NCBI GenBank assembly: GCA_023300205.1
Contig: JALZVD010000118.1
Location: 1 to 18,844, forward strand
Origin: Akkermansiaceae bacterium
GTDB lineage: Bacteria; Verrucomicrobiota; Verrucomicrobiia; Verrucomicrobiales; Akkermansiaceae
Length of the DNA: 18,844 bases
Direction: 5' to 3'
A program made the translations under genes and the position numbers. The notes beneath the pieces are model-generated. The model searched no databases, had not been told where the DNA came from, and was given only the letters and a program-made list of their open reading frames with translations. Shown in pieces: positions 1 to 7,100 of this stretch (its first letter is position 1; each line of letters opens with the position of its first letter).

Positions 1-408
1 ACGGTGATTGGTATGATTGTGACGTTTATCCGTATTGCTCAGGGTAATGTTGATGGGGTGCAGCAGATGAAGGTTGCGGAGGGAGTTTATCCTGCATTGA
101 TTACGACTGGCATTGGACTTAGTATTGGCATTGTGGCTTTGTTGTTTTATTCTATTTTTAGGGGTAAGGTGCAGAAGTATATTTCTGACTTAGAATCGGC
201 TTCGACTCATTTATTAGCGATGCTAGCTGCTCAGTATGGAAATCGTCATCAGAGCGCCGGTGCAGGAAGCAGAAAGCGTGAACTAGGTAGAGAGTATTTT
301 GAAGAAGATGATATAGCGGCATTAAATGAAGGCTTTGCCATTCCTGAACCAAGAGCAAAAAGAGGTATTCAGGATGGTTACCAGGGTCAAGTTCCAGGTA
401 ATCAGTAG
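1..408 (+). CDS. exbB: ExbB/TolQ/MotA-family proton channel, C-terminal part (5' end outside window)
   Basis: Reading from base 1 gives 135 residues ending at the stop at 406-408; the start lies outside the window. The fragment opens with TVIGMIVTF, the second pore helix of ExbB/TolQ proteins, whose first Thr aligns with the conserved pore Thr (T148 in E. coli ExbB). A final helix follows (YPALITTGIGLSIGIVALLF, fragment residues about 30-49), with TT35-36 at the place of the second pore Thr (T181 in E. coli). Family knowledge: ExbB forms a pentamer in the inner membrane and, with ExbD, turns proton flow into mechanical work for TonB- or Tol-type partners. The last 60 or so residues form a charged cytoplasmic tail (KRELGREYFEEDD) that is longer than in E. 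coli ExbB. exbD follows after 28 bases, supporting the call. Whether the partner system is TonB-like or Tol-like cannot be decided. Confidence 0.88.
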   Translation, partial: TVIGMIVTFIRIAQGNVDGVQQMKVAEGVYPALITTGIGLSIGIVALLFYSIFRGKVQKYISDLESASTHLLAMLAAQYGNRHQSAGAGSRKRELGREYFEEDDIAALNEGFAIPEPRAKRGIQDGYQGQVPGNQ

Positions 409-436
409 GTTTGGCCTTATTTATTTTTATTGATCG

Positions 437-862
437 ATGAAATTTAAAACACAACAAGCGCCACCTGTAGGCTTTCAGCTCGCACCGATGATTGATATCA
501 TCTTTTTGTTGTTGGCATTTTTTATTGTTACGTACCAGATGACTGATAATGAGAAGGTGATGGAAATATCTTTACCAGCTGCGTCTGAAGGAAAGGCTAA
601 GCAAAGAGATAATTTAGAGAAGGTGATAAACATTCATGCTGATGGGAGTATCGTGATAGACCAGAAGCCGTACACTTTAGATGAGCTACAGGCGAAGATG
701 GGTAATTTGGTCCGTGTGAATAAAAGTCAACCGATCCGAGTGAGAGGAGACGAGAAGACTGAGTATAGACATATTGTAGATGTTATCAATCGCTGTAGTA
801 AGGCTGGTATATGGAATATTTCATTTGCCACTGGCACGCCAAAGAAAAAACCAACGCATTAA
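437..862 (+). CDS. exbD: ExbD/TolR biopolymer transport protein
   Basis: 141 residues, the usual ExbD/TolR length. Residues 1-15 are a short cytoplasmic segment. A single membrane helix follows at about 16-33 (APMIDIIFLLLAFFIVTY) and carries Asp20, equivalent to the proton-carrying Asp25 of E. coli ExbD. The rest (about 38-141) is the periplasmic domain, including the typical INIHADGSIVID strand pair and a PIRVRGDEKTEYRHIVDVI segment. Family role: one or two ExbD helices sit inside the ExbB pentamer and couple proton flow to a periplasm-spanning partner. It lies 28 bases after the exbB-type gene and 33 bases before a secreted TPR protein, so the three are probably co-transcribed. There is no Shine-Dalgarno sequence before the ATG; the upstream bases are T-rich. 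The family assignment is firm, but TonB-linked and Tol-linked use cannot be told apart. Confidence 0.9.
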   Translation: MKFKTQQAPPVGFQLAPMIDIIFLLLAFFIVTYQMTDNEKVMEISLPAASEGKAKQRDNLEKVINIHADGSIVIDQKPYTLDELQAKMGNLVRVNKSQPIRVRGDEKTEYRHIVDVINRCSKAGIWNISFATGTPKKKPTH

Positions 863-895
863 CCTAATACTAAAATCTTTCCCATCCGTACCGAT

Positions 896-3304
896 ATGAA
901 GCATAGAGTAAATAAATCTAAAGCCTGTTCGATCACAACCATTACTTTAGCGGTTAGCTCGTTGATGATTTCTGCACAGGAACCAGCACCAGCAGAGGCC
1001 CCAGAGCAAGCGGCTCCTGCTCAGTTGAAGGCAGATCCAGCGAATGATTTTTTTGCGCGTGTGAACCAGATTTATAAGTCAGCAGCAACGGCTAAAGATT
1101 TTAGATTACGTGAGCGTTATTATAAACAGGCTATACCATTGCTTAAGGAGTATTTGAGGCAATTTCCTGGTCATAAGAATGCAGAGGCGGCTAATTATTA
1201 TTTAGCAGAATCTTATTTTAATACGGGTATGGTGAGAGATGGCTTGGTGGCTTATAAGGGTATTATTACTAAATATAAGAAAGGTCCTTATGTGGCTGCA
1301 TCTACTTACCGTCTAGCGCGTGACTTTTATAGCAAGGGTGAGTATGTAAACGCTGCGGAATATTTCGGATTAACAGCGGGGTATAGTTCGGTTCCGTCTG
1401 ACCAGACTAAGGCGCTTTATTACCAAGCGCAGACTTATATGCAGGCGAAAAGGTCAGATTTAGCGACACCTATTTATGGGAAAGTTTCTTTAGCTGAGGG
1501 TGTCAATCCGTTTAGAGAAGATGCGACGTTGTCTTATGGAAAATTATCTTTAAAAGCGGGGAGTTATCAGGATTCATTGGATGCATTTGAGAGGCTGATC
1601 ATACCGAATCAGACAGAGGAGATCAAGGCGGAGGCAGCGTATCACGCGGGTGTGGCTGCAAATGGTATTAAGAAAATAGATCTTGCTGAAAAGTATTTTA
1701 AGATGTCTATGCTGAGTAATTCTCAGAAATGGAAGGGGCAAGCGCAGACTGGACTGATGGGTATACGCTATGTGATGAATGATTATGAAGGTGTGATTAA
1801 ACTTCAGAGTAGAGGTAAGTTTGAAATGTCTGAAGCTTTTAAGGCGAAGCAGGGATTTCTACTGGGGCAGTCTTATTACAAGCTTGGTCAGTATGCGAAT
1901 GGGATTGATCATTTTATCGATGTAGAGATTCATGATAAAGGGTCAGATGATGCTTTTAAATCCGGCTATTATAAGTTGCTTTGTTTTTATAACATCAAGA
2001 ATGAAACGATACCAGATAAGGTGGATCGTTTTCTAGAAGGTTATGCGGTTAATAATGGCAGGCATAAGTTTATCCACCAAGCGTTGTTAATGAAGGCGGA
2101 GACGTTGTTCTCCACAGCAGAGTTTGATAAAGCTTCGAAAGTGTATTCGGCAATTGGATCAGAGCTTATCGATAATAAATATCTTTCAGGAATGTTATTT
2201 AAGAAGGGTGTCTGTCTATCTAAGGTGGGTAACTTTGCAGGGGCTGCAAATACTCTGACAGTGTTCATAGAGAAATATCCGGATAGTCCGAAGGTCATAG
2301 AGGCGGTGATCATCCGTGCAGGAGCTTATGCAAAACTAGAGAATACAGCAAAAGCGCTGAGAGATTATGATCATGTTATTGAGAATTCTAAAGAGCCGCA
2401 GTATTCGGCTATAGCGCTACAAAAGAGTGCCGTGATACAGTTTCATGACAAGAAGTATGAAGACGCGATAGCGCGTTATCAAAAACTAGTAGAGGAGCAC
2501 CCTAGTGAGGGGCCTGAGGTATTAGCAAATGCAAACTACTGGATTTGCAGGGCTTACTTTAAGCAGAAGAAGTACAAGCTAGGCTTGAAGTATTTGGAGG
2601 ATAGTTGGAAACTGGATCAAGTTACTTTCCTTAAGCAGATTTCGATGTTGCGTGTTATCGGTCAGTTTTCGTTAGAAAATCATCAAGAGACAGAAAGGGC
2701 GATTATTTTAGCCGAGAATGCAGGGTTACAAAAGAGGATCCCACTTGCAGTGTACCGTTGGTTAGGGGAGCACTATTACAATGATACTAATTTCGAGAAG
2801 GCGGCGGACTTACTGGCTAAAGGAGTGGAAAAGGGTAAGGCCGATACTACACCCATTGCTATTTGGAGGTATCTTTCAAAAGCTCAAATGCAAACAGGTA
2901 GGTATCAGGAGGCATTTGTTTCTGTGAGTAATCTTTTGATTGTAGAAGAAAATAAGTCGCAAATTATTGATGCTTTACTCGATAAGTCTAAGATTCAAAT
3001 GGGACTGGGTAAAGATGGCGATGCGAAGCGAACGGCTGATAAGGCACTGGCGATGAATCCTATTGGAAGAATGCAAGTTGAGCTTTTGAATGTGGTTGGG
3101 GATTTTTACTATAAAATAAATGAACCTGAAAAAGCTGCTAATCATTATGTACTATTAGTGGATTCAGCTAAGGAGCTACCTTCTCATCCGCAGATTCTAG
3201 ATCGATTGGCTCAATGCTTGGCAAAGTCCGGAAATGCTGCAGAAGCTCAACGCTATACAGATCAGCTTAAAGTGCTTTACCCCAAGTATAAACGAGGGCA
3301 ATAA
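896..3304 (+). CDS. Large secreted/periplasmic tetratricopeptide-repeat protein
   Basis: 802 residues. The N-terminus has a basic start (MKHRVNKSK), a hydrophobic stretch at about 11-26 and a likely signal-peptidase site after ISA (residue 27). An Ala/Pro/Glu-rich linker runs to about residue 48. The rest is a helical solenoid of TPR-like pairs. Clear examples are the block around residues 75-110 (AIPLLKEYLRQFPGHKNAEA, then YYLAESYFNTG), one near 450-480 (FIEKYPDSPK) and one near 515-560 (AIARYQKLVEEHPSEGPE). No catalytic motif is visible. Family knowledge: TPR solenoids bind protein partners. Periplasmic examples next to ExbB/ExbD or TolQ/TolR genes (the CpoB/YbgF type) work in outer-membrane maintenance, though this protein is about three times longer. 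The 33-base gap after exbD suggests one operon, so I infer a periplasmic scaffold for the ExbB/ExbD motor. No lipobox Cys is present at the cleavage site. The specific function is unknown. Confidence 0.8.
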   Translation: MKHRVNKSKACSITTITLAVSSLMISAQEPAPAEAPEQAAPAQLKADPANDFFARVNQIYKSAATAKDFRLRERYYKQAIPLLKEYLRQFPGHKNAEAANYYLAESYFNTGMVRDGLVAYKGIITKYKKGPYVAASTYRLARDFYSKGEYVNAAEYFGLTAGYSSVPSDQTKALYYQAQTYMQAKRSDLATPIYGKVSLAEGVNPFREDATLSYGKLSLKAGSYQDSLDAFERLIIPNQTEEIKAEAAYHAGVAANGIKKIDLAEKYFKMSMLSNSQKWKGQAQTGLMGIRYVMNDYEGVIKLQSRGKFEMSEAFKAKQGFLLGQSYYKLGQYANGIDHFIDVEIHDKGSDDAFKSGYYKLLCFYNIKNETIPDKVDRFLEGYAVNNGRHKFIHQALLMKAETLFSTAEFDKASKVYSAIGSELIDNKYLSGMLFKKGVCLSKVGNFAGAANTLTVFIEKYPDSPKVIEAVIIRAGAYAKLENTAKALRDYDHVIENSKEPQYSAIALQKSAVIQFHDKKYEDAIARYQKLVEEHPSEGPEVLANANYWICRAYFKQKKYKLGLKYLEDSWKLDQVTFLKQISMLRVIGQFSLENHQETERAIILAENAGLQKRIPLAVYRWLGEHYYNDTNFEKAADLLAKGVEKGKADTTPIAIWRYLSKAQMQTGRYQEAFVSVSNLLIVEENKSQIIDALLDKSKIQMGLGKDGDAKRTADKALAMNPIGRMQVELLNVVGDFYYKINEPEKAANHYVLLVDSAKELPSHPQILDRLAQCLAKSGNAAEAQRYTDQLKVLYPKYKRGQ

Positions 3305-3363
3305 AGTGTTTTTGGAGTTGGTTTACTTTATCTTAAGGGCTTGGTAGAGGGTGGTGGCTCTTT

Positions 3364-4242
3364 TTACTTTAGTGACTTGGTGATGATGGTGATGTTATGC
3401 TGGAACATTCCGATAATGGATCTGTGTGAATCAGCGTAGATTTTAGGAGCGAGTTTGACTCCTGATGCTTTGCTAACGGCTTGGAGTGCTTTTGGGTTAG
3501 AGGATTCATCAGGGAAGATGGCTTTGATGTTTTTTTGTTTTAGGATATTGGTGGCTTCTGCGAGGTATTGTGGTGCTGAAGCTTGCTCACTGTTGAGGCC
3601 TCTTAGGGGTAGAGACTGGAAACCGAAGTCTTTACAGAAGTAGCCGAAGGCTGTGTGGGCTGTAGCGAGTGTGCGGTCAGATTTTGGAATAGTGGCTATT
3701 TGGGATTTTGCCCATGCGTTTAGTTGATCGAGCTGAGTCCGGTAAGATTTGGCACGAGCTTTATAGTAAGCTTTGTTTTGTGGATCTATCTTAGAGAGTT
3801 GGTCTTCTAGAGTGGATAGTGCGATACGCCAGTTTTTGATGGATTGCCACCAGTGAGGGTCTAATACTCCATGGCTGTGATTAGGGCAGCAGACGTAGGT
3901 GGAAGATTTTGAGCTTATGGTGAGTGAGCGTATCTTTTTCCCTAGTTCTAGTACTGTGGCAGAGGGGCCAATGAGTGACTTTAGTTTAGGCAGATAAGGT
4001 TCTAGGTTTTTTCCAGATGCTAGGTAAAGGCGAGTTCCGGATGCTTTGCGGAGGGTCTGGGTGGTGGGATTGAACGCGTGAGGGTTGCCGTAGATTCCGA
4101 TGAGGTCTGTTACTTCTACTTTGTCTCCACCAACTTTTCTCGCTAGGTCAGCGAGAAGCGGGGATAGAGTGGCTATTTTTATTTTTGCTTGTACTGTTAG
4201 AGAAAATACTAGGCAGATAATCAGTGCTAGGAGTGGTTTCAT
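3364..4242 (-). CDS. Zinc/manganese-type ABC transporter substrate-binding protein (ZnuA/TroA family)
   Basis: 292 residues with a signal peptide (hydrophobic 3-17, cleavage after VQA at 19). The mature part has the cluster A-I metal-binding layout. His55 lies in GNPHAFNPT, His130 in LDPHWW and His196 in HTAFGYFCKDFGF, and an acidic site sits at PDESSNP (Asp245/Glu246). These are the usual four ligand positions for Zn2+ or Mn2+. The His-rich loop typical of ZnuA is replaced by a short CCPNHSHG (118-125), so two cysteines sit next to the loop, which is unusual. Family role: it captures metal in the periplasm and hands it to a membrane permease. No permease or ATPase gene is next to it, so the rest of the transporter must be elsewhere. 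It converges on the TPR gene and is divergent from the Nudix gene. A palindrome 39 bases before its ATG suggests metal-responsive repression. Zn versus Mn is not settled. Confidence 0.85.
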   Translation of the reverse strand: MKPLLALIICLVFSLTVQAKIKIATLSPLLADLARKVGGDKVEVTDLIGIYGNPHAFNPTTQTLRKASGTRLYLASGKNLEPYLPKLKSLIGPSATVLELGKKIRSLTISSKSSTYVCCPNHSHGVLDPHWWQSIKNWRIALSTLEDQLSKIDPQNKAYYKARAKSYRTQLDQLNAWAKSQIATIPKSDRTLATAHTAFGYFCKDFGFQSLPLRGLNSEQASAPQYLAEATNILKQKNIKAIFPDESSNPKALQAVSKASGVKLAPKIYADSHRSIIGMFQHNITIITKSLK

Positions 4243-4268
4243 GTAGTTAATAAATCGTATATCTGGAG

Positions 4269-4301
4269 ATTATCAAGAATTAATGCAAATTAGTTGCGTT
4301 A
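4269..4301 (-). promoter_or_regulatory. Operator-like palindrome and -10 element before the metal-binding protein gene
   Basis: TAATGCAA (4281-4288), a 5-base spacer, then TTGCGTTA (4294-4301) form an inverted repeat matching at 7 of 8 positions. On the minus strand a good -10 hexamer, GATAAT, lies at 4274-4269, which would put the start of transcription near 4262 and the palindrome across the -35 region. Its size and place fit a Fur-family (Zur-like) repressor site. The metal-transport function of the gene supports this, but I do not claim a match to a specific consensus. The same 124-base divergent region must also hold the Nudix promoter. Confidence 0.45.
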
Positions 4302-4366
4302 GTGGTAGTTGTAGTTTGAAGAGGTTTCTCTTGTAAGCACTTAGATGAGTGAGTAGATAGTTATTC

Positions 4367-4885
4367 ATGAATGAGGTTAGCACACGCACAGATTGGCAAG
4401 TATGGGAGCCAGTGATCCGTGCTACACTGATGTTCATCGTTCAGGATGGAAAAGTACTTTTAATAGATAAGCTTACTGGAATCGGTAAGGGCAAGGTGAA
4501 TGGTCCAGGTGGTAAAATAGATCCGGGAGAGACAGCTGAGCAGGCAGTGATTCGTGAATGCCAAGAGGAGCTACATATTACTCCATATTTTCCAGTGAAG
4601 ATGGGAGAGTTATGTTTTGCTATGACAGATATTCCAGATATTCATTGTCATGTTTTCATGGCTACGGAGTTTTCTGGTGAGCCAAAGGCTACGCGTGAGG
4701 CTGATCCATTTTGGAAAAAAATCTCTGAAATTCCTTACGATAGAATGTGGGAAGATGACCAGTATTGGTTACCAGAGATGTTGTGCGGGAAGAAATTTTT
4801 TGGACGATTTGATTTCAATGAGGAAGAAATCGAGTGGATGTGTGTAGAGCTGGGTGATACGACTGAGCAGCTGTGGATAGGTTAG
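4367..4885 (+). CDS. MTH1-like Nudix hydrolase (oxidised purine nucleoside triphosphatase)
   Basis: 172 residues. The Nudix box spans residues 49-71: GGKIDPGE, then REC at 63-65 and EE at 67-68, all metal-binding positions kept; the usual Gly near the end is His70. Similarity extends beyond the box and is specific to MTH1/NUDT1. NGPGGK (45-50) matches the MTH1 NGFGGK, so Asn45 aligns with substrate-binding Asn33. DRMWEDDQYW (125-134) matches its MWPDDSYW, so Trp128 and Asp130/131 align with Trp117 and Asp119/120, and KKFFGRFDF follows as in MTH1. Family role: hydrolysis of 8-oxo-dGTP or 2-hydroxy-dATP to the monophosphate, cleansing the nucleotide pool. The comparison is from memory, not from a search. 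An N-terminal extension of about 12 residues precedes the fold; start ATG 4367 has no Shine-Dalgarno and no nearby alternative. It converges on scpA with only 10 bases between the stops. Confidence 0.88.
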   Translation: MNEVSTRTDWQVWEPVIRATLMFIVQDGKVLLIDKLTGIGKGKVNGPGGKIDPGETAEQAVIRECQEELHITPYFPVKMGELCFAMTDIPDIHCHVFMATEFSGEPKATREADPFWKKISEIPYDRMWEDDQYWLPEMLCGKKFFGRFDFNEEEIEWMCVELGDTTEQLWIG

Positions 4886-4904
4886 TGACTGGCGTTTAGT
4901 CAGT
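4884..4904. terminator. Possible short bidirectional hairpin between Nudix and scpA stops
   Basis: AGTGACT (4884-4890), a 7-base loop, then AGTCAGT (4898-4904) pair at 6 of 7 positions. The element spans both stop codons of two convergent genes that are only 10 bases apart. It lacks a clear T-run, so it is a weak candidate. Confidence 0.25.
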
Positions 4905-5654
4905 TTGGTAGAGGGATCCTTTAGAAGAGGCATTACGCTCAATTTCTATGTCACCTAAGATATGGCTTTGAATGACTTTGAATTGGTTCATTTTCATTAG
5001 CTCTAGGACTGCGAGGAAGGTTACGATGACTTCAGATTTAGTTGTGGCGTCATCGAAGAGGCTGAGGAAGTTCTTCCGTTGGCCAGGTTGTGTTGAGTCT
5101 AGTAGGTTGGCAATTTTATCAGAGACGGTGAAGCGATCATCAATAATGTCGCCTAAGTCATTACTTTCTTCAAATCTTTGAAGCACGCTTTGGAACGCTC
5201 GTATGAGGTCAAATATATTGGCATCAGGAAGAGGTGCGGGTTCGTCATTAAGGTTCTCAGGTTTTTCAGGGACGTGTGCGAAGTAGTCTTCTTGTTCAAT
5301 GGCTTTTTGGGATAGGAATCCAGCAGCATCTTTGAATTTTTTGTATTCAATAAGCTGACGAATGAGTTCCCAGCGAGGGTCATCTTCTTCTATGTCTTCT
5401 TCAGGAGGTTGTTCTTGTTTGGGAAGGAGAGTGCGGCTCTTAATGTACATGAGGTTAGCTGCCATTACGATGAACTCTGAGGCTAGGTCAATATTCAACA
5501 TTTTGAAGGTGTTGATATAATCTAGATATTGTTTTGTGACTCGTTCTATAGAAATGTCATAGATGTCTACTTCATCTTTTTTGATAAGATAGAGTAGGAG
5601 GTCTAGTGGTCCCTCGAATATATCGAGCCTGACTTTGTATTTTTCTTCGCTCAC
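4896..5654 (-). CDS. scpA: Segregation and condensation protein A (ScpA)
   Basis: 252 residues from a GTG at 5654. The kleisin N-domain opens with the family hallmark VRLDIFEGPLDLLLYLIKKD, then VDIYDISI and the LMYIKSRTLLPK helix near residue 75. An acidic linker follows (EEDIEEDDPRWE). The C-terminal winged helix holds TFLAVLELMKMNQFKVIQ. Family role: ScpA bridges the heads of the SMC dimer and binds ScpB, forming the condensin that compacts and separates chromosomes in the cytoplasm. The frame stays open to a further GTG at 5747, but that extension runs through the stem of the 5726-5755 terminator and is not ScpA-like, so I chose 5654, which gives a normal family length. ScpB, usually next door, is not in the window; the flanking genes are convergent (Nudix) or separated by a terminator (PEP-CTERM). 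ScpA identity is firm; the start is likely but has no Shine-Dalgarno. Confidence 0.92.
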   Translation of the reverse strand: MSEEKYKVRLDIFEGPLDLLLYLIKKDEVDIYDISIERVTKQYLDYINTFKMLNIDLASEFIVMAANLMYIKSRTLLPKQEQPPEEDIEEDDPRWELIRQLIEYKKFKDAAGFLSQKAIEQEDYFAHVPEKPENLNDEPAPLPDANIFDLIRAFQSVLQRFEESNDLGDIIDDRFTVSDKIANLLDSTQPGQRKNFLSLFDDATTKSEVIVTFLAVLELMKMNQFKVIQSHILGDIEIERNASSKGSLYQTD

Positions 5655-5725
5655 GTGATTGATAATGTATGGAGATGATGGGATCTTGCAAGCTGAGAAG
5701 CGGGAAAGGAGAAAATTGGAATTAA

Positions 5726-5755
5726 AAAACCCTGTGAAACTAATCACAGGGTTTT
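5726..5755 (-). terminator. Strong intrinsic terminator after the PEP-CTERM gene
   Basis: AAAACCCTGTGA (5726-5737) and TCACAGGGTTTT (5744-5755) form a perfect 12-bp stem with a 6-base loop. Read on the minus strand the stem is followed by more T residues, as expected for Rho-independent termination. It lies 36 bases after the PEP-CTERM stop and before scpA. With A and T tracts on both sides it could also work in the other direction. Confidence 0.85.
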
Positions 5756-5791
5756 AAAGTAAAGATTTAACTCAGGTTGTATAGTCTAGGA

Positions 5792-6211
5792 CTACTTACG
5801 GCGACGTAAGATGAGTGCAAGGCCTCCAAGTCCGAGGAGAGCAGTTGAACTAGGCTCAGGAACTGCTGTTTCTGCGAATGTTATTTGTCTTACTTGAGTG
5901 CCATCTGGATTAGAGACAAACTGAACAGCACTACCGTTATCGATAGTAGTGATATTTCCTAATGCGAACGCTCCAATGTAAGTAACGTTTGTAGGATAAA
6001 GGATGGTGAATGCTTGGCTAGGATTTAGGTTCACAACTCCGTTAGTAACATGTGGAGAACCAGATCCAATCAAAGTGAAAGATCCGTAAGTGTTAGTGAT
6101 TGTTGAAACGCCTAGAATCTGACCGTTAACGGACGAGAGGTCTAGAGTGAAAGCAGAAGCTGCCGAAGTCATAGCTGCTGCGCAAATGGAGGTTAATAGT
6201 ATCTTGTTCAT
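5792..6211 (-). CDS. Small secreted PEP-CTERM sorting-domain protein
   Basis: 139 residues. A signal peptide covers 1-20 (hydrophobic core LLTSICAAAMTSA, cleavage after ASA). The mature part (21-116) is rich in Thr, Ser, Asn and Gly with alternating hydrophobic residues, suggesting a small beta-rich domain; it has no cysteine and no catalytic motif. The tail is a textbook PEP-CTERM: VPEP at 117-120, the helix TALLGLGGLALIL (123-135) and a basic end RRRK. Family knowledge: exosortase (EpsH-type) recognises this tail and delivers the protein to the cell surface or exopolysaccharide layer; such proteins occur in large numbers in Verrucomicrobiota and some Proteobacteria. It has its own promoter (6248-6275) and a strong terminator (5726-5755), so it is a single-gene unit. 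Ligand and role are unknown. No exosortase gene is in the window. Confidence 0.85.
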   Translation of the reverse strand: MNKILLTSICAAAMTSAASAFTLDLSSVNGQILGVSTITNTYGSFTLIGSGSPHVTNGVVNLNPSQAFTILYPTNVTYIGAFALGNITTIDNGSAVQFVSNPDGTQVRQITFAETAVPEPSSTALLGLGGLALILRRRK

Positions 6212-6247
6212 AGTATTTATGTGGGGTTAAGAGTTAATCTCTACGTA

Positions 6248-6275
6248 ATAATAAATATTTTCGGCGAAAGGTCAA
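6248..6275 (-). promoter_or_regulatory. Sigma70-type promoter for the PEP-CTERM gene
   Basis: On the minus strand TTGACC (6275-6270) is followed after 16 bases by TATTAT (6253-6248), predicting a transcript start near 6241, about 30 bases before the ATG at 6211. The hexamers match the consensus at 5 of 6 and 4 of 6 positions. Confidence 0.5.
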
Positions 6276-6291
6276 CATTTTTTTAATATTT

Positions 6292-7086
6292 TCATTTTAT
6301 CGTCTCGATTAATGGCATATTCACAAAACTATTTAGTTCTAGTATCTTGATTATTGCTTTGCCATCTTGGGTGTAATTTTTTTCTCTTTCTTTTACGATG
6401 CCAATGTCTTTCGCGAACCAGATCTCTTTAGATTGCATTACATCTTTGGTTGTCTGGTTGACTTGGTCCATTTGGATTTTATCAACGATATATTTATTTC
6501 CTTTGACCTCTATATCGACACCTTTGGCTTCGACGCGGAATTGGAATTCAGGTAAGCCTGTTGCAGACCATGACCACTTATCTGCGGATTTTGAACCTTG
6601 GTTATAAAGTAAAATAGGGCTGATGCTGATCATGCCTTTTTTTAATTCTGGGTTTTTTGGATCGTGTTGGTAAGTGCCATAGTATAGTAGAGAGCCACCT
6701 CTGTATTCTAGAACTTGTCTTTTAGTGAGTTTACCTTCGATGTAGATATTGATGATTGGGGCTGGTCTACCAAGTGCTTCGATTTCTGATAGGCCTGTGC
6801 TTTGTTGGATCTCCTCAAATTTATAAATAACGCTATTTTTAGCTCTCTCTCCTTCACCTTTGAGGGAAGATTCAAATTTCACGCTGTCGGGAATTTGAAC
6901 GGAAACATCATAAGACCAGGTATTACCTTTTTTGAGTAGTTCAGATTCATCAGGAGTAATCTCTCTTTTCTCGGGGGTTTGAGAGTTTGGAGTTTCTTGC
7001 GCAGAACTAATACTAGTAGTACTTGCTATTGTTACAGGAGCGAGCAGGCTGAGTAGTAATTTGGGGTGGAGATATTTTGTTTTCAT
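6292..7086 (-). CDS. Secreted protein of unknown function, third gene of the TPM cluster
   Basis: 264 residues. A signal peptide is likely at 1-29 (basic MKTKYLHPK, hydrophobic LLLSLLAPVTIAS, cleavage after SSA). A Pro/Thr/Glu-rich linker follows to about residue 45. The rest has alternating strand-like segments (TWSYDVSVQIP, KYIVDKIQMD) and ends with EIWFAKDIGIVKEREKNY. That last pattern, Trp-Phe/Tyr-Ala-x-x-[IV]-Gly-[IL]-Val-Lys, recurs in secreted beta-sandwich proteins of the DUF3108 type that report on lipid or polymer handling; the resemblance is loose and no family is claimed. There is no cysteine, no membrane helix after the signal and no obvious active site. It starts 14 bases after the stop of the membrane TPM-like gene, so it is probably co-transcribed with it and may act with it at the outer face of the membrane. 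No terminator is seen in the 80 bases after it. Confidence 0.65.
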   Translation of the reverse strand: MKTKYLHPKLLLSLLAPVTIASTTSISSAQETPNSQTPEKREITPDESELLKKGNTWSYDVSVQIPDSVKFESSLKGEGERAKNSVIYKFEEIQQSTGLSEIEALGRPAPIINIYIEGKLTKRQVLEYRGGSLLYYGTYQHDPKNPELKKGMISISPILLYNQGSKSADKWSWSATGLPEFQFRVEAKGVDIEVKGNKYIVDKIQMDQVNQTTKDVMQSKEIWFAKDIGIVKEREKNYTQDGKAIIKILELNSFVNMPLIETIK

Positions 7087-7100
7087 AGTAAGAGAGTTTG

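Noticed and set aside
3305..3363. Terminator between the TPR and metal-binding genes (ATAAAGT/ACTTTAT arms, and AGAG/CTCT followed by T5)
   Set aside because: The first pair has a 17-base loop and no T-run, and the second has only a 4-bp stem; neither is convincing.
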